The translations under genes and the position numbers were made by a program. A stretch of 64,000 nt of DNA from Actinomycetospora lutea. GTDB lineage: Bacteria > Actinomycetota > Actinomycetes > Mycobacteriales > Pseudonocardiaceae. Each line of letters opens with the position of its first letter. The first letter of the stretch is position 1. Shown piece after piece: positions 1 to 10,031 of this stretch. Location: NCBI RefSeq assembly GCF_028737205.1, contig NZ_JAQZAL010000005.1, forward strand, positions 158,308-222,307. The letters are read 5' to 3'. The notes below the pieces were generated by a model, which worked only from the letters and a program-made list of their open reading frames with translations, made no database searches and was not told the DNA's origin.

Positions 1-1336
1 CGACGACGCTCTTGCGCAGCAGGTCGCCGGTCTGGGCGTTCTGCGCGGCGTGGATGGCGGCGGCGGCGTCCTCGACGGACAGGCCCAGCGGCTCGGCGAT
101 CCTCGTGCGGATCGCCTCGCGGGCGCGTCCGAGGTCGAGGGCCTTGCGGCCGCCGAGCAGGCCCGTCGTCGGCAGGATGCCGAGGACGAGGTTGGCGTCG
201 GTGTTGGTGGGCTCGGTGCCGCCCTGGTCGTAGCAGGCGGGGCCGGGGTCGGCCTGCGCCGAGTGTGGCCCGATGCGCAGGTTGCCGCCGGCGTCGACCC
301 ACGCGATCGCGCCGCCGCCCGAGCCGATGGCGTGCACGCGCAGCGTCGGGACGTTGATCGGGTGGTGGTTGATGACGGTCGTGGTGTCGCGCTCCGGCTC
401 GCCGTCCACGATGAGCCCGACGAGGAACGTCGTGCCGCCGACGTCGGTGGAGATGATGTTGCGGTGCCCGAGGCGCCGGCCGAGCTGGCTCGAGCCGACG
501 ACGCCGCCGGTGAGCACCGAGCCGACGGTGGAGATGGCCTGCTGGGGCGCCTCCGAGGCCGCGACGGCACCGCCGTTGGACTGCATGACGAGCAGCGGAC
601 CGGCGAGACCGCGGTCGGTGAGGCTGCTCTCGAGGTTCGTCAGGTAGTCCCGCAGGCCGGGGCCCACCTGCGTGCTCATGATCGTCGTGGAGTTGCGGGC
701 GAACTCGCGGATGCGCGGGCTGACCTCGCTGGAGAGCGCGACGTAGATGTCCGGGTCGATCTCGCCCACCAGCTCGCGGATGCGGCGCTCGTGCACGGGG
801 TTGCGGAAGGCCCAGAGCAGGGAGACGGCGATGGCGCGGATGCCGTCGGCGCGCAGCCTCTCGACCCGGCGGCGGACCTCGTCCTCGTCGAGGGCGACCA
901 CGACGTTGCCGTCGCGGTCGACGCGCTCGGTGACCTCGAGGGCGTGCCGCTTGGGCAGCAGCTGGTGGTCCTTGTCCTGGGCGAGGACGTGCTGCAGCTC
1001 GTGCGGGCTGCGGCCCAGGTAGCGGCCCTCGACGTTCATGATGAAGATCGAGTCGCGGTGGCCCCTGGTGGTGAGGAACCCGACCTCGGGGACCCGGCGC
1101 ATGACCAGCGCGTTGAGGCTCGACGTCGTGCCGTGGGCGACGTGGTGGGTGTCGGCCAGCATCTCCTCGACCGAGCGCCCGAGCTGCTCGGCGAGCAGCT
1201 CGAGCACGTCCAGCACGCCCTGCGAGTAGTCCGGGGGCGTCGACGGCGCCTTCGCCGCGATGACCGATCCGGAGTCGTCGTCGAGCACCGCGTCGGTGAA
1301 CGTGCCCCCCACGTCGACGCCGATCACATACGTCAT
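1..1336 (-). CDS. hydantoinase/oxoprolinase family protein, HyuA-type subunit (3' end cut by window)
   Basis: The product begins MTYVIGVDVGGTFTDAV, the glycine-rich phosphate-binding start typical of the HyuA/OxoP N-terminal domain. A second actin-like phosphate motif (DVGGTTF) follows near residue 270, then GSGGGAIAWVD near residue 325. This family performs ATP-dependent opening of hydantoin or 5-oxoproline rings, or carboxylates ketones such as acetone, usually with a HyuB subunit. The C-terminal part and any HyuB gene lie beyond base 1. The ATG is preceded by GAGGAGTGGCC, a good ribosome site. The substrate cannot be told from this fragment. Confidence 0.9.
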   Translation of the reverse strand, partial: MTYVIGVDVGGTFTDAVLDDDSGSVIAAKAPSTPPDYSQGVLDVLELLAEQLGRSVEEMLADTHHVAHGTTSSLNALVMRRVPEVGFLTTRGHRDSIFIMNVEGRYLGRSPHELQHVLAQDKDHQLLPKRHALEVTERVDRDGNVVVALDEDEVRRRVERLRADGIRAIAVSLLWAFRNPVHERRIRELVGEIDPDIYVALSSEVSPRIREFARNSTTIMSTQVGPGLRDYLTNLESSLTDRGLAGPLLVMQSNGGAVAASEAPQQAISTVGSVLTGGVVGSSQLGRRLGHRNIISTDVGGTTFLVGLIVDGEPERDTTTVINHHPINVPTLRVHAIGSGGGAIAWVDAGGNLRIGPHSAQADPGPACYDQGGTEPTNTDANLVLGILPTTGLLGGRKALDLGRAREAIRTRIAEPLGLSVEDAAAAIHAAQNAQTGDLLRKSVV

Positions 1337-1446
1337 GGCCACTCCTCATCGAGCCAGGGGCGTGACCCGAGCCACGCATTTGACGGTGCCGTTGAGTATT
1401 CGACACCAACGAAAGGCTCGTCAAGGGGCGGCGTGCGACCGCGGGA

Positions 1447-1608
1447 TCAGTCGGGCACGAGCTCGATCCATCCGCGCACGACGTCCGGGGTCACCTGGCC
1501 GACGAGGTCGGGGTGGTCGGTGCGCACGTGCGTCAGCACCTGGTCGACGACCTGCGACTCCGCGCCCGCCCGGACCTCGAAGCCGCACTCGCACGTCACC
1601 TGGTTCAT
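1447..1608 (-). CDS. DUF1059-type small protein
   Basis: A 53-residue protein starting MNQVTCECGFEV and ending in WIELVPD. The Cys-x-Cys near the N-terminus and the VVDQVLTHVRTDHP stretch match the small DUF1059 family, whose function is unknown. I chose the internal ATG because AGGAGCAGGACC lies directly before it; the same frame extends upstream to base 1770 without family similarity. The gene sits between a divergent regulator and the hydantoinase gene, and it may be co-transcribed with the latter (110-nt gap). Confidence 0.7.
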   Translation of the reverse strand: MNQVTCECGFEVRAGAESQVVDQVLTHVRTDHPDLVGQVTPDVVRGWIELVPD

Positions 1609-1733
1609 GGTCCTGCTCCTCCCGTGGGATGCGTCCGGCGCCGGGAACGATCCCGGCCCGCGCTTGCCACAACCTTGTCGTCGGATGGTCGCCCGCTGCC
1701 TAGACTCCCGGTCAGCGCGGCACGGGGAGGGGA

Positions 1734-2507
1734 ATGACCGAGACCGCCCCAGCACCGCACGGCGACCCACCCGTGCGGATCCAGCTCCACGGCCGGTTCG
1801 CCCTCGCCGTCGACGGGCAGGGCGTCGAGCACCTGCTGCCCGGCCGGCGCGCCCGCCTGCTCGTCGCGGTGCTGGCGCTCTCGCCCCGCAGCGCGGTCGA
1901 GCGCTCGACGGTGATCGACGTGCTGTGGCGCCCGGCCCGCCCCGGGGACGGCGCGGCGGGGACGTTCGCCGCGCTGCTGTCGAAGGTGCGCACGGCGCTC
2001 GCGCCGGGGGAGATCCGCGGGCGGCGCACCCTGCAGCTGGTCCTGCCGCCGGGCTCGATCATCGACGCGGTCGTGGCGCAGGGCGCGCTGCACGCCGCCG
2101 AGGCGGCCGCGGCGCGCGAGGACTGGCCGCGGGCGTGGACCGAGTCGCTCAGCGCGCTGTTCGTGACCCAGCGCGGCCTGCTCGGCGACTTCGAGGACCC
2201 CTGGAGCGAGGAGCGCCGCGAGGAGGCCGCGCACCAGCACCGCCGCGTGCTGCAGTGCTACGCCGAGGCGTGCCTGCACCTCGGCCCCGGCGAGCGCGCC
2301 GGCGCCGAGCGCAGCGCCCGCACCCTCATCGCGCTCGACCCGCTGGCCGAGACCGGCTACCGGCTGCTCATGCGGGCCCACCTCGCGCAGGACGACCGGG
2401 CGGCCGCGCTGGCGGTGTACGAGCGGATGCGCTGCGCCCTGCGCGACCACCTCGGCGCCCTGCCCAGCCCGGCCGCCCAGGAGCTCCACGCCGAGCTCCT
2501 GGGGTGA
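1734..2507 (+). CDS. SARP-type (AfsR/DnrI/EmbR-like) transcriptional regulator
   Basis: 257 residues. Residues 14-100 resemble the OmpR-like winged-helix domain of SARP regulators (IQLHGRFALAVDGQ, then VIDVLWRPARPGDGAAGTF and ALLSKVRTAL). Residues 105-257 resemble the helical bacterial transcriptional activation domain, ending LAVYERMRCALRDHLGALPSPAAQELHAELL. It has no NB-ARC or TPR extension, so it is a minimal SARP. SARPs usually activate secondary-metabolite or catabolic operons by binding direct repeats; no target is evident. The 3' end is 3 nt from the convergent hydrolase stop. ATG preceded by GAGGGGA. Confidence 0.8.
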   Translation: MTETAPAPHGDPPVRIQLHGRFALAVDGQGVEHLLPGRRARLLVAVLALSPRSAVERSTVIDVLWRPARPGDGAAGTFAALLSKVRTALAPGEIRGRRTLQLVLPPGSIIDAVVAQGALHAAEAAAAREDWPRAWTESLSALFVTQRGLLGDFEDPWSEERREEAAHQHRRVLQCYAEACLHLGPGERAGAERSARTLIALDPLAETGYRLLMRAHLAQDDRAAALAVYERMRCALRDHLGALPSPAAQELHAELLG

Positions 2508-2510
2508 GGC

Positions 2511-3299
2511 TCACGCGTCGAGGAACGTCGTCACCATGTCCGCGGCGAGCGCCGTGCGGGCGATGCCGCCGAAGTGCGTGGTGCCCGGCAGGACGGCGAG
2601 CTGGGTGGCCGGGACGCCGACGAAGTCGCCGTTGACGTCGCCGCCGCGCAGGCGCAGGAAGCGCAGCGCGTGCTCGAGGCGCACCGCGTCGCAGTCACCG
2701 ACCGTGTAGAGCGTCGGCGCGGCGTAGCCGGCGATGTCGGCCTCGCTCCACGCCGGGCCGGGGTCGAGCGTGCCGAGCTTGTCGAGCAGGCCCTGCAGGC
2801 GCTCGGGGTGCGGCGACTTCGCGCGGTAGGAGTCCGCCATCGGCGTCCCCTCGATCATGTCGACGGTCATGGCACCGACGGCCTCGCTGTTCTCCGGGCG
2901 CATCCCGTCGGGGGTGAAGGCCGCCGAGGACACGACCGCGCGGCGGACCAGCTCCGGGTGCCGGATCGCGAGGGTCAGTGCCACCGCCCCGCCGACGCTG
3001 AACCCGAACACGTCCACCTGCGCGATGCCGAGGTGCGCGAGCAGCGCGACGACGTCGCCGGTGAGCTCCGGGATGGACAGCGGCCGGTCGATGTCGTTGG
3101 TGCGGCCGTGGCCCTGGAAGTCGGCGGCGATCACGGTCCGGCCCGCCGCCAGGTCGGGCAGCAGCGCGCCGAACTGCAGGTCGATGTCGAACAGGCCGCC
3201 GTGCAGGAGCAGCAGCGGGACGCCGCCCTCGCCGTGGATCTCGTAGTACATCTGCAGGTCGCCGAGGGGGGCGTAGCCGGTCGTCGTCGTGGTGCTCAT
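2511..3299 (-). CDS. alpha/beta-fold hydrolase
   Basis: 262 residues with the standard alpha/beta hydrolase layout: oxyanion segment LLLHGG near residue 32, nucleophile elbow GFSVGG near residue 99, and C-terminal catalytic histidine in PGTTHFGG. Of usual single-domain length, with no signal peptide, so presumably a cytoplasmic esterase or C-C/epoxide-type hydrolase; the substrate is unknown. GGAGATCCTG precedes the ATG. It is followed on the same strand by nothing before the convergent SARP gene. Confidence 0.85.
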   Translation of the reverse strand: MSTTTTTGYAPLGDLQMYYEIHGEGGVPLLLLHGGLFDIDLQFGALLPDLAAGRTVIAADFQGHGRTNDIDRPLSIPELTGDVVALLAHLGIAQVDVFGFSVGGAVALTLAIRHPELVRRAVVSSAAFTPDGMRPENSEAVGAMTVDMIEGTPMADSYRAKSPHPERLQGLLDKLGTLDPGPAWSEADIAGYAAPTLYTVGDCDAVRLEHALRFLRLRGGDVNGDFVGVPATQLAVLPGTTHFGGIARTALAADMVTTFLDA

Positions 3300-3384
3300 C
3301 AGGATCTCCGAGGGGTGCGGTCCGTGCTGGCACCCTGGCGTCGAACGGCGTCGACCCCCTTCGACACACGCTCGGACATCGTCG

Positions 3385-4191
3385 TCAGGCGTCGAAGGCC
3401 CGCATCCCGGCGTCGAGGGCCGGCAGCAGCAGCGTGCGCGGGGCGAACCGCCCGCCGAGGGCGGTCAGCTGGTTGACCAGGCCCGGCGTGACGGCGCGGT
3501 CGCCGCGCGCCATCGCCGCGACGCCGGCCTCGGCGACGTCGCCCGCCTCCCCGACGAGCAGGTCGGGCACCTGGTCGAAGGCGTCGGTGCCGGCCGCGTC
3601 GGCGAACCCGGTGCGGGTCAGACCCGGGCTGACGGTGGTCAGGGTGACCCCGGTGCCCGCGAGCTCAGCGTGCACGGCCTCGGAGAACGAATGCACGAAC
3701 GCCTTGCTGGCGGCGTAGGACGCAGCACCCGGGAGCGGCTGGAACGCGGTGATCGACGAGACGTTGAGCAGCGCGCCCGGACGTCCGCGCCGGGTCAGGG
3801 CCCCCACGGCGGCGACGGGGAGGTCGTGCAGCGCCAGGACGTTGAGGCGCACCAGGCCGTCGAGGGCGGCCCGCTGCTCGGCGTCGCCGGCGAGCTCGGC
3901 CACCCGCCCCGTGACACCGAAGCCGGCCGAGTTGACCAGGCCGACGACGCGCTCGTCGTCGAGCAGACGCCGGGCGGCATCCAGCCCCGCGTCGGTGCCC
4001 AGGTCCGCGGCGTGCACCTCGTGCTCGGGGCCCAGCTCCGCCGCGAGGTCGGCGAGCGCGTCCTCCCGGCGGGCGACGAGCGTGGTCGGGTATCCGCGGT
4101 GCGCGAGCGCCCGCGCGACGGCGGCCCCGATCCCCGAGGACGCCCCGGTGACGAGGACGCGGGAGGTGGGTCCGGGCGGCGGCAGCGGCAT
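3385..4191 (-). CDS. short-chain dehydrogenase/reductase (SDR)
   Basis: About 268 residues from the chosen ATG (MPLPPPG). It has the NAD(P) motif TGASSGIG near residue 16, NSAGFG in place of NNAG, and the active-site Ser/Tyr/Lys in NVSSITAF and YAASKAF. The frame also allows an ATG at 4239, but that start would overlap the -10 region of the divergent molybdenum hydroxylase gene, so the shorter start is preferred. No clear ribosome site precedes it. The product looks like a classical NADP-preferring SDR of unknown substrate. Confidence 0.85.
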   Translation of the reverse strand: MPLPPPGPTSRVLVTGASSGIGAAVARALAHRGYPTTLVARREDALADLAAELGPEHEVHAADLGTDAGLDAARRLLDDERVVGLVNSAGFGVTGRVAELAGDAEQRAALDGLVRLNVLALHDLPVAAVGALTRRGRPGALLNVSSITAFQPLPGAASYAASKAFVHSFSEAVHAELAGTGVTLTTVSPGLTRTGFADAAGTDAFDQVPDLLVGEAGDVAEAGVAAMARGDRAVTPGLVNQLTALGGRFAPRTLLLPALDAGMRAFDA

Positions 4192-4238
4192 GATCGGGGA
4201 GTACCCGCCGGACTTGCGTTGGAGTGCACTCGAAGGCA

Positions 4239-4244
4239 TAGCGT
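4239..4244 (+). promoter_or_regulatory. putative leaderless promoter -10 (TAGCGT)
   Basis: A TANNNT hexamer ends 6 nt before the GTG at 4251, the geometry of leaderless actinobacterial transcripts. A possible -35 (TTGCGT) lies at 4214-4219 with a 19-nt spacer. There is no ribosome site before the GTG. Confidence 0.45.
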
Positions 4245-4250
4245 CGAGAC

Positions 4251-6665
4251 GTGCCTGGTTCGATCATGGGAACGGCCGTCCGACGCGTCGAGGACCCGGA
4301 GCTGATCCGCGGTCACGCCACCTACGTCGACAACATCGTGCCGCCGGGGGCGCTGCACTGCGTCTTCGTGCGCTCACCGCTCGCGCACGCCCGCCTGGGA
4401 GCGGTCGACGTCGCGAAGGCCCGGGAGGCGCCGGGCGTCGTCGCGGTCCTCACCGGCGACGACATGACGGAGCTCCCCGACCATCGGCCGTTCATGGTCC
4501 TCAACGACGCCTGCGCGCGGCCGCTGCTCGCCCGCGGCAAGGTGCGCTTCGTCGGCGACATGGTGGCCGCGGTGATCGCCGCGACCCGCGCCGAGGCCGT
4601 GGACGCCGCCGAGCTCGTGGAGATCGACTACGACCCGCTCGAGCCGGTCGTGGACCCCGAGGCCGCCCTCGCCGAGGGCGCCCCGCTGCAGTTCGAGGAG
4701 CTCGGCTCGAACCTCGCCGCCGGGTTCCGCGACCCCGACGACGTGCGTCCGCTCGACGGCGCCGACGTCGTCGTGCGCGCCCGGATCGTCAACCAGCGCC
4801 TCGCCGTCGCGCCCATGGAGGGCAACGCGGTGACGGCGACGCCGGGGGGAGACGCAGCGCAGCGGATCTCGACCGGTGAGGACGGCGCGGACGAGCCGTA
4901 CGACATGACCGTGCACGTCTCCACGCAGATGCCGCACGGCCTGCGCAACCAGGTCGCGGCCCAGTGGGGATGGGACACCGAGCGGGTGCGCGTCGTCGCG
5001 CCGCACGTCGGCGGCGGCTTCGGCGGCAAGGCCGGCCTGGCGCCCGAGCACGCCGTGGTCATCGAGGCGGCGCGGCAGCTCGGCCGGGCGGTGACCTGGA
5101 CCGAGACCCGCTCGGAGAACCTCACCGCGATGCCCCACGGGCGCGGCCAGGTGCAGTACGGCGAGCTCGGGCTGCGCCGCGACGGCACGATCGTCGGGCT
5201 GCGCGCCCGGGTCGTCGGCGACTCGGGTGCCTACGCCGGGTTCGGCGGCGCACTCACCCTCGGGCCGACGCGGAACATGGCGCAGGGCGTCTACCACATC
5301 CCCGAGATCACCTACGACGGCGCCGCCGTCCTGACCACCACGACACCGATGGGCGCGTTCCGCGGGGCCGGGCGCCCCGAGGCCGCGGCGATGATCGAGC
5401 GGCTCGTCGACATGGCGGCCCGCGAGCTCGGCGAGGACCCCGCCGAGCTGCGCCGCAAGAACTTCCTGCAGCCCGACGAGTTCCCGCTGACCACGCGCAC
5501 CGGCTCGCTCTACGACTCCGGCGACTACGGCCACGCCCTCGACGTCGCGCTGCGCGAGGCGGGGTACGACGCCCTGCGCCGCGAGCAGGCGCAGCGCCGC
5601 GAGCGCGGCGACCGCGTCGCGCTGGGCATCGGGCTCGCGGTGTACGTCGAGGTCACCGCCGGGGGCGGCGGCGGGGAGTACGGCGCGGTGAGCGTCGACG
5701 CCGATGGCGGCGCCACGGTCTCGGTGGGCACCTCGGGCCACGGCCAGGGGCACGCGACGTCCTTCGCGATGATCGTCGCCGACCGCCTGGGCGTGCCGAT
5801 GGAGCAGGTGCGCTTCGTGCAGTCCGACACGGCAGCGGTGCCGCGCGGCGGGGGCACGGGCGGGTCGCGGTCGCTGCAGCTCGCCGGCTCCAGCGTGTTC
5901 GTGGCCGCCGACACCGTGCTCGCCCGGGCCCGTGAGGTCGTCGCGTCCGCGCTGGAGGCCGACGTCGACGACATCACGGGCACCGACGCCGGTCTCGGCG
6001 TCGCCGGTGTCCCCGACCGGGCGCTGACCTGGCGCGAGATCGCGGCCGCGGCCGACGAGCAGGGGGTGTCGCTGTCCGAGGCTCGCGACGAGACGCAGCC
6101 CGGCGCGACCTACCCGTTCGGCGCGCACGTCTCGGTGGTCGAGGTCGACCTCGACACCGGGCGCGTCACGCCCGTGCGCCACGTCGCCGTCGACGACTGC
6201 GGCACCGTGCTCAACCCGACGCTCGTCGCCGGACAGCAGCACGGGGGACTCGCGCAGGGCATCTCGCAGGCGCTGTGGGAGGGCTTCTCCTACGACGCCG
6301 ACGGCAACCCGACCTCGGGCACGTTCGCGGCCTACCTGCTGCCGACCGCCGCCGAGGTGCCGATGTACGAGGCCTCGTCCACCGAGACCCCCACGCCCTA
6401 CAACCCGCTGGGTGCCAAGGGCATCGGGGAGGCCGCGACGATCGGATCGACGCCCGCGGTGCAGAACGCCGTCGTGGACGCGCTCGCCCCGCTCGGCGTG
6501 CGCCACGTGGACATGCCGCTGACGCCCGACCGCGTGTGGCGCGCGATCCGCGACGCGGAGGCCGGCACGTCCGCGGACCCCTGGACCGAACCGCCGGCGT
6601 TCTTCGCGGACCTGCCGGTGCGGGGTGCGTCCGCCGATCCGGAAGCGGCATCGGTCGACGTGTAG
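4251..6665 (+). CDS. molybdopterin-binding large subunit of xanthine dehydrogenase/CO dehydrogenase family (CoxL-like)
   Basis: 804 residues. N-terminal aldehyde-oxidase a/b hammerhead domain ([18 protein letters not shown]), then the Mo-cofactor domain with GGGFGGK near residue 260, AFRGAGR near residue 368 and the conserved GIGEAA near residue 724, which carries the catalytic Glu. AFRGAGR is the form-II-like active-site loop; the form I CO dehydrogenase loop AYRCSFR is absent, so CO oxidation is unlikely. The FAD and 2Fe-2S subunits normally encoded beside it are missing here. A repeat-like insert occupies residues about 199-208. The true substrate is unknown, probably an aldehyde or N-heterocycle. 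Confidence 0.88.
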   Translation: MPGSIMGTAVRRVEDPELIRGHATYVDNIVPPGALHCVFVRSPLAHARLGAVDVAKAREAPGVVAVLTGDDMTELPDHRPFMVLNDACARPLLARGKVRFVGDMVAAVIAATRAEAVDAAELVEIDYDPLEPVVDPEAALAEGAPLQFEELGSNLAAGFRDPDDVRPLDGADVVVRARIVNQRLAVAPMEGNAVTATPGGDAAQRISTGEDGADEPYDMTVHVSTQMPHGLRNQVAAQWGWDTERVRVVAPHVGGGFGGKAGLAPEHAVVIEAARQLGRAVTWTETRSENLTAMPHGRGQVQYGELGLRRDGTIVGLRARVVGDSGAYAGFGGALTLGPTRNMAQGVYHIPEITYDGAAVLTTTTPMGAFRGAGRPEAAAMIERLVDMAARELGEDPAELRRKNFLQPDEFPLTTRTGSLYDSGDYGHALDVALREAGYDALRREQAQRRERGDRVALGIGLAVYVEVTAGGGGGEYGAVSVDADGGATVSVGTSGHGQGHATSFAMIVADRLGVPMEQVRFVQSDTAAVPRGGGTGGSRSLQLAGSSVFVAADTVLARAREVVASALEADVDDITGTDAGLGVAGVPDRALTWREIAAAADEQGVSLSEARDETQPGATYPFGAHVSVVEVDLDTGRVTPVRHVAVDDCGTVLNPTLVAGQQHGGLAQGISQALWEGFSYDADGNPTSGTFAAYLLPTAAEVPMYEASSTETPTPYNPLGAKGIGEAATIGSTPAVQNAVVDALAPLGVRHVDMPLTPDRVWRAIRDAEAGTSADPWTEPPAFFADLPVRGASADPEAASVDV
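4847..4874 (+). repeat. interspersed element R1, in-frame in the CoxL-like gene
   Basis: 28-bp copy of a dispersed repeat. The core GGGAGACGCAGCGCAGCGGA matches R2 (59716-59744) except at one base, and the following TCTCGACC matches it but for one more. It encodes part of a polar segment ([18 protein letters not shown]) that is not typical of the protein family. Confidence 0.5.
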
Positions 6666-6670
6666 GCATT

Positions 6671-8485
<1,815 letters not shown>

Positions 8486-8519
8486 ATCCTCCCAACGGCA
8501 CGCTCCGCCCGGAACTCGA

Positions 8520-9200
8520 TCACTCGATCGGGGCGGCGTGTCCCCGGCGCTCCCCGGGGACGCCTCCGCAGCCCGCCCAGACCATCGCCGCGGTGCGGGC
8601 CGCCCAGTCCTCGGCGAGGGGTTCGCCGCGGGCGGCGTGCGCCAGCCACGAGCCGGTCAGCAGGTCCTCCGCCGTCGTGTGGTCGGCGTGGCCGCGCAGG
8701 GCGCCGGACTCCACGCCGGCACGCAGGCAGGCGCGCAGGCGGGCGCGACAGGGCTCGAGGAGACGCCGGCGGATCTCCTCGCGGACGCGCGGGTCGGCGC
8801 CCGCGCCCAGTGCCACGGCGACGAGGGCGGCCACATCGTGCTCCACGACGAAGTGCCGGAACCGGGCGAGCTCGGCGACGAGGTCGGCGAACGCGTCGCC
8901 CGACGCCGGCGCGGGCCCGCGGGCCTCGATGGTGGCGACCGCGGCGAGCGCGAGCTCGGTCCGCCCCGACCAGCGGCGGTAGACCGCCGCGCGCGTCGTA
9001 CCCGCCTCCTCCGCGACGGCGGCCACGGACAGGCCCGGCAGGCCCTGGTGGCGGAGGTGGCGCAGGGCCACCTCGAGGACGAGCCGGTCGATCTCGGCGT
9101 TGCGGGGCCGCCCGCCCACGTGCACCGCACCGTCACCGGACGCCGCCGGGCGGGGCGGCGCCGCCGGTGGGGGCACGGGAGAGTGCTCGGCCGCGGACAC
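8520..9200 (-). CDS. TetR family transcriptional regulator
   Basis: 226 residues from the GTG at 9200. The N-terminal 50 residues are Pro/Ala-rich. The helix-turn-helix follows (LSVAAVAEEAGTTRAAVYRR), then a TetR C-terminal ligand domain. Its coding start is followed upstream by a 280-bp region holding several GATACA/TGTATC inverted repeats, one of them 26 bp from the start, consistent with autoregulation. The likely targets are itself and the divergent small gene at 9481. A longer frame up to 9290 would run through the operator and is not favoured. Confidence 0.85.
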   Translation of the reverse strand: MSAAEHSPVPPPAAPPRPAASGDGAVHVGGRPRNAEIDRLVLEVALRHLRHQGLPGLSVAAVAEEAGTTRAAVYRRWSGRTELALAAVATIEARGPAPASGDAFADLVAELARFRHFVVEHDVAALVAVALGAGADPRVREEIRRRLLEPCRARLRACLRAGVESGALRGHADHTTAEDLLTGSWLAHAARGEPLAEDWAARTAAMVWAGCGGVPGERRGHAAPIE

Positions 9201-9225
9201 GACCCCTAGGTGACCCTGCCGGACG

Positions 9226-9246
9226 GATACACAAACGTGTCGTATC
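9226..9246. promoter_or_regulatory. inverted repeat near the TetR start (GATAC...GTATC)
   Basis: GATAC and GTATC flank an internal ACAC-AAAC-GTGT inverted repeat, 26 nt upstream of the TetR GTG. This is a candidate autoregulatory operator. Confidence 0.5.
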
Positions 9247-9413
9247 GCTGCGGACAGTGACCGCTGCCCGCCACGCCGTCCGGCTCTCACCAGGGGCGAT
9301 CATGACTGCTCCGTCAGGGTGACGTGTGACCACGGACTCCCTGCGCCACCGGGGTGACCGATACAGACCGTGTTGCTCACGGCGCTGTGGCGAGGATAAC
9401 GTTTGGGTCGATT

Positions 9414-9436
9414 CGATACATGGCTGCTGTGTATCG
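9414..9436. promoter_or_regulatory. perfect inverted repeat CGATACA-N9-TGTATCG
   Basis: Seven-base arms pair perfectly across 9 nt, 45 nt before the GTG at 9481. A further CGATACA half-site lies at 9359-9365. The arms match the site at 9226, so the divergent TetR probably binds here too. Confidence 0.55.
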
Positions 9437-9480
9437 CCGGGTGGGCGCAGGGGCGGCACGGCGGCGGGGAGGGACTCATC

Positions 9481-9837
9481 GTGATCACGAACCGCGATCT
9501 GGACGTCATCGGGGTCCGCGACCTCGGCGACCTCGCCGCCCCGGCCCGGCCGGCGCCGCTGGACGAGATCACCTACGAGCTCCTCTGCGAGGTCCCGCCG
9601 TCCCGCGACGGGTGGTCGCTGCTGTGCCGTCGCGCCGGCCGCATCGCGTGGTCGATGCCCCTGGCCCCGCGTGGTGCGGCGCCGCGGGTGCGCCCGGCCG
9701 TCGCCCAGGCCGTGGCCGTGCGTGTGCTCACCGAGCAGGGGGTGTTCGTCAGCGGGTGGAACCACGTCCCCGACGACCAGGACGGCGCGCACTTCGTCGC
9801 CCGGCGCCCGCAGACGGCGCCCGTCCTGCCCGTGTAG
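9481..9837 (+). CDS. hypothetical protein
   Basis: 118 residues with no recognised family. Begins VITNRDLDVIGVRDLGDLA and contains GRIAWSMPLAPRG and VFVSGWNHVPDDQDGAHF. No signal peptide, transmembrane segment or Cys motif is visible. The GTG at 9481 follows GGGGAGGGA at good spacing; an upstream ATG at 9403 would start inside the operator region. It is transcribed divergently from the TetR gene and probably controlled by it. Confidence 0.6.
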   Translation: MITNRDLDVIGVRDLGDLAAPARPAPLDEITYELLCEVPPSRDGWSLLCRRAGRIAWSMPLAPRGAAPRVRPAVAQAVAVRVLTEQGVFVSGWNHVPDDQDGAHFVARRPQTAPVLPV

Positions 9838-9852
9838 GCCCGCCCCGCGGGC
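9838..9852. terminator. short hairpin after the hypothetical gene
   Basis: GCCCGC and GCGGGC flank a CCC loop directly after the stop codon at 9837. The stem is small, so terminator function is uncertain. Confidence 0.4.
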
Positions 9853-9981
9853 GATCTTGCCTCGCCCCGTGAGCCGACCTCGGGCGCTGGTGGCGGGCGG
9901 TTCCGGCGGCATCGTCCGGGCGTTCGGTCGCCGCCTCGCGGCCACGGCCGGCCCGCTCATCCCGACGCGCTTCCCCACATC

Positions 9982-9999
9982 TTTGAATACAGACTAGAA
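9982..9999. promoter_or_regulatory. island A operator E (TTTGAAT-N4-ACTAGAA)
   Basis: A 7-4-7 inverted repeat 32 nt before the CrtI-like gene. Read on the other strand it is TTCTAGT-CTGT-ATTCAAA, 14 of 18 bases identical to the perfect site at 13922-13939. Confidence 0.5.
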
Positions 10000-10031
10000 A
10001 AACTGGGCGGCGTGGGCGACGATCCGGACCC

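Noticed and set aside
3299..3385. Inverted GTCGAA...TTCGAC near 3340-3365 as an operator
   Set aside because: Arms are made of the very common GTCGAC-type sequence in this genome and the site is between two genes of the same strand without other support.
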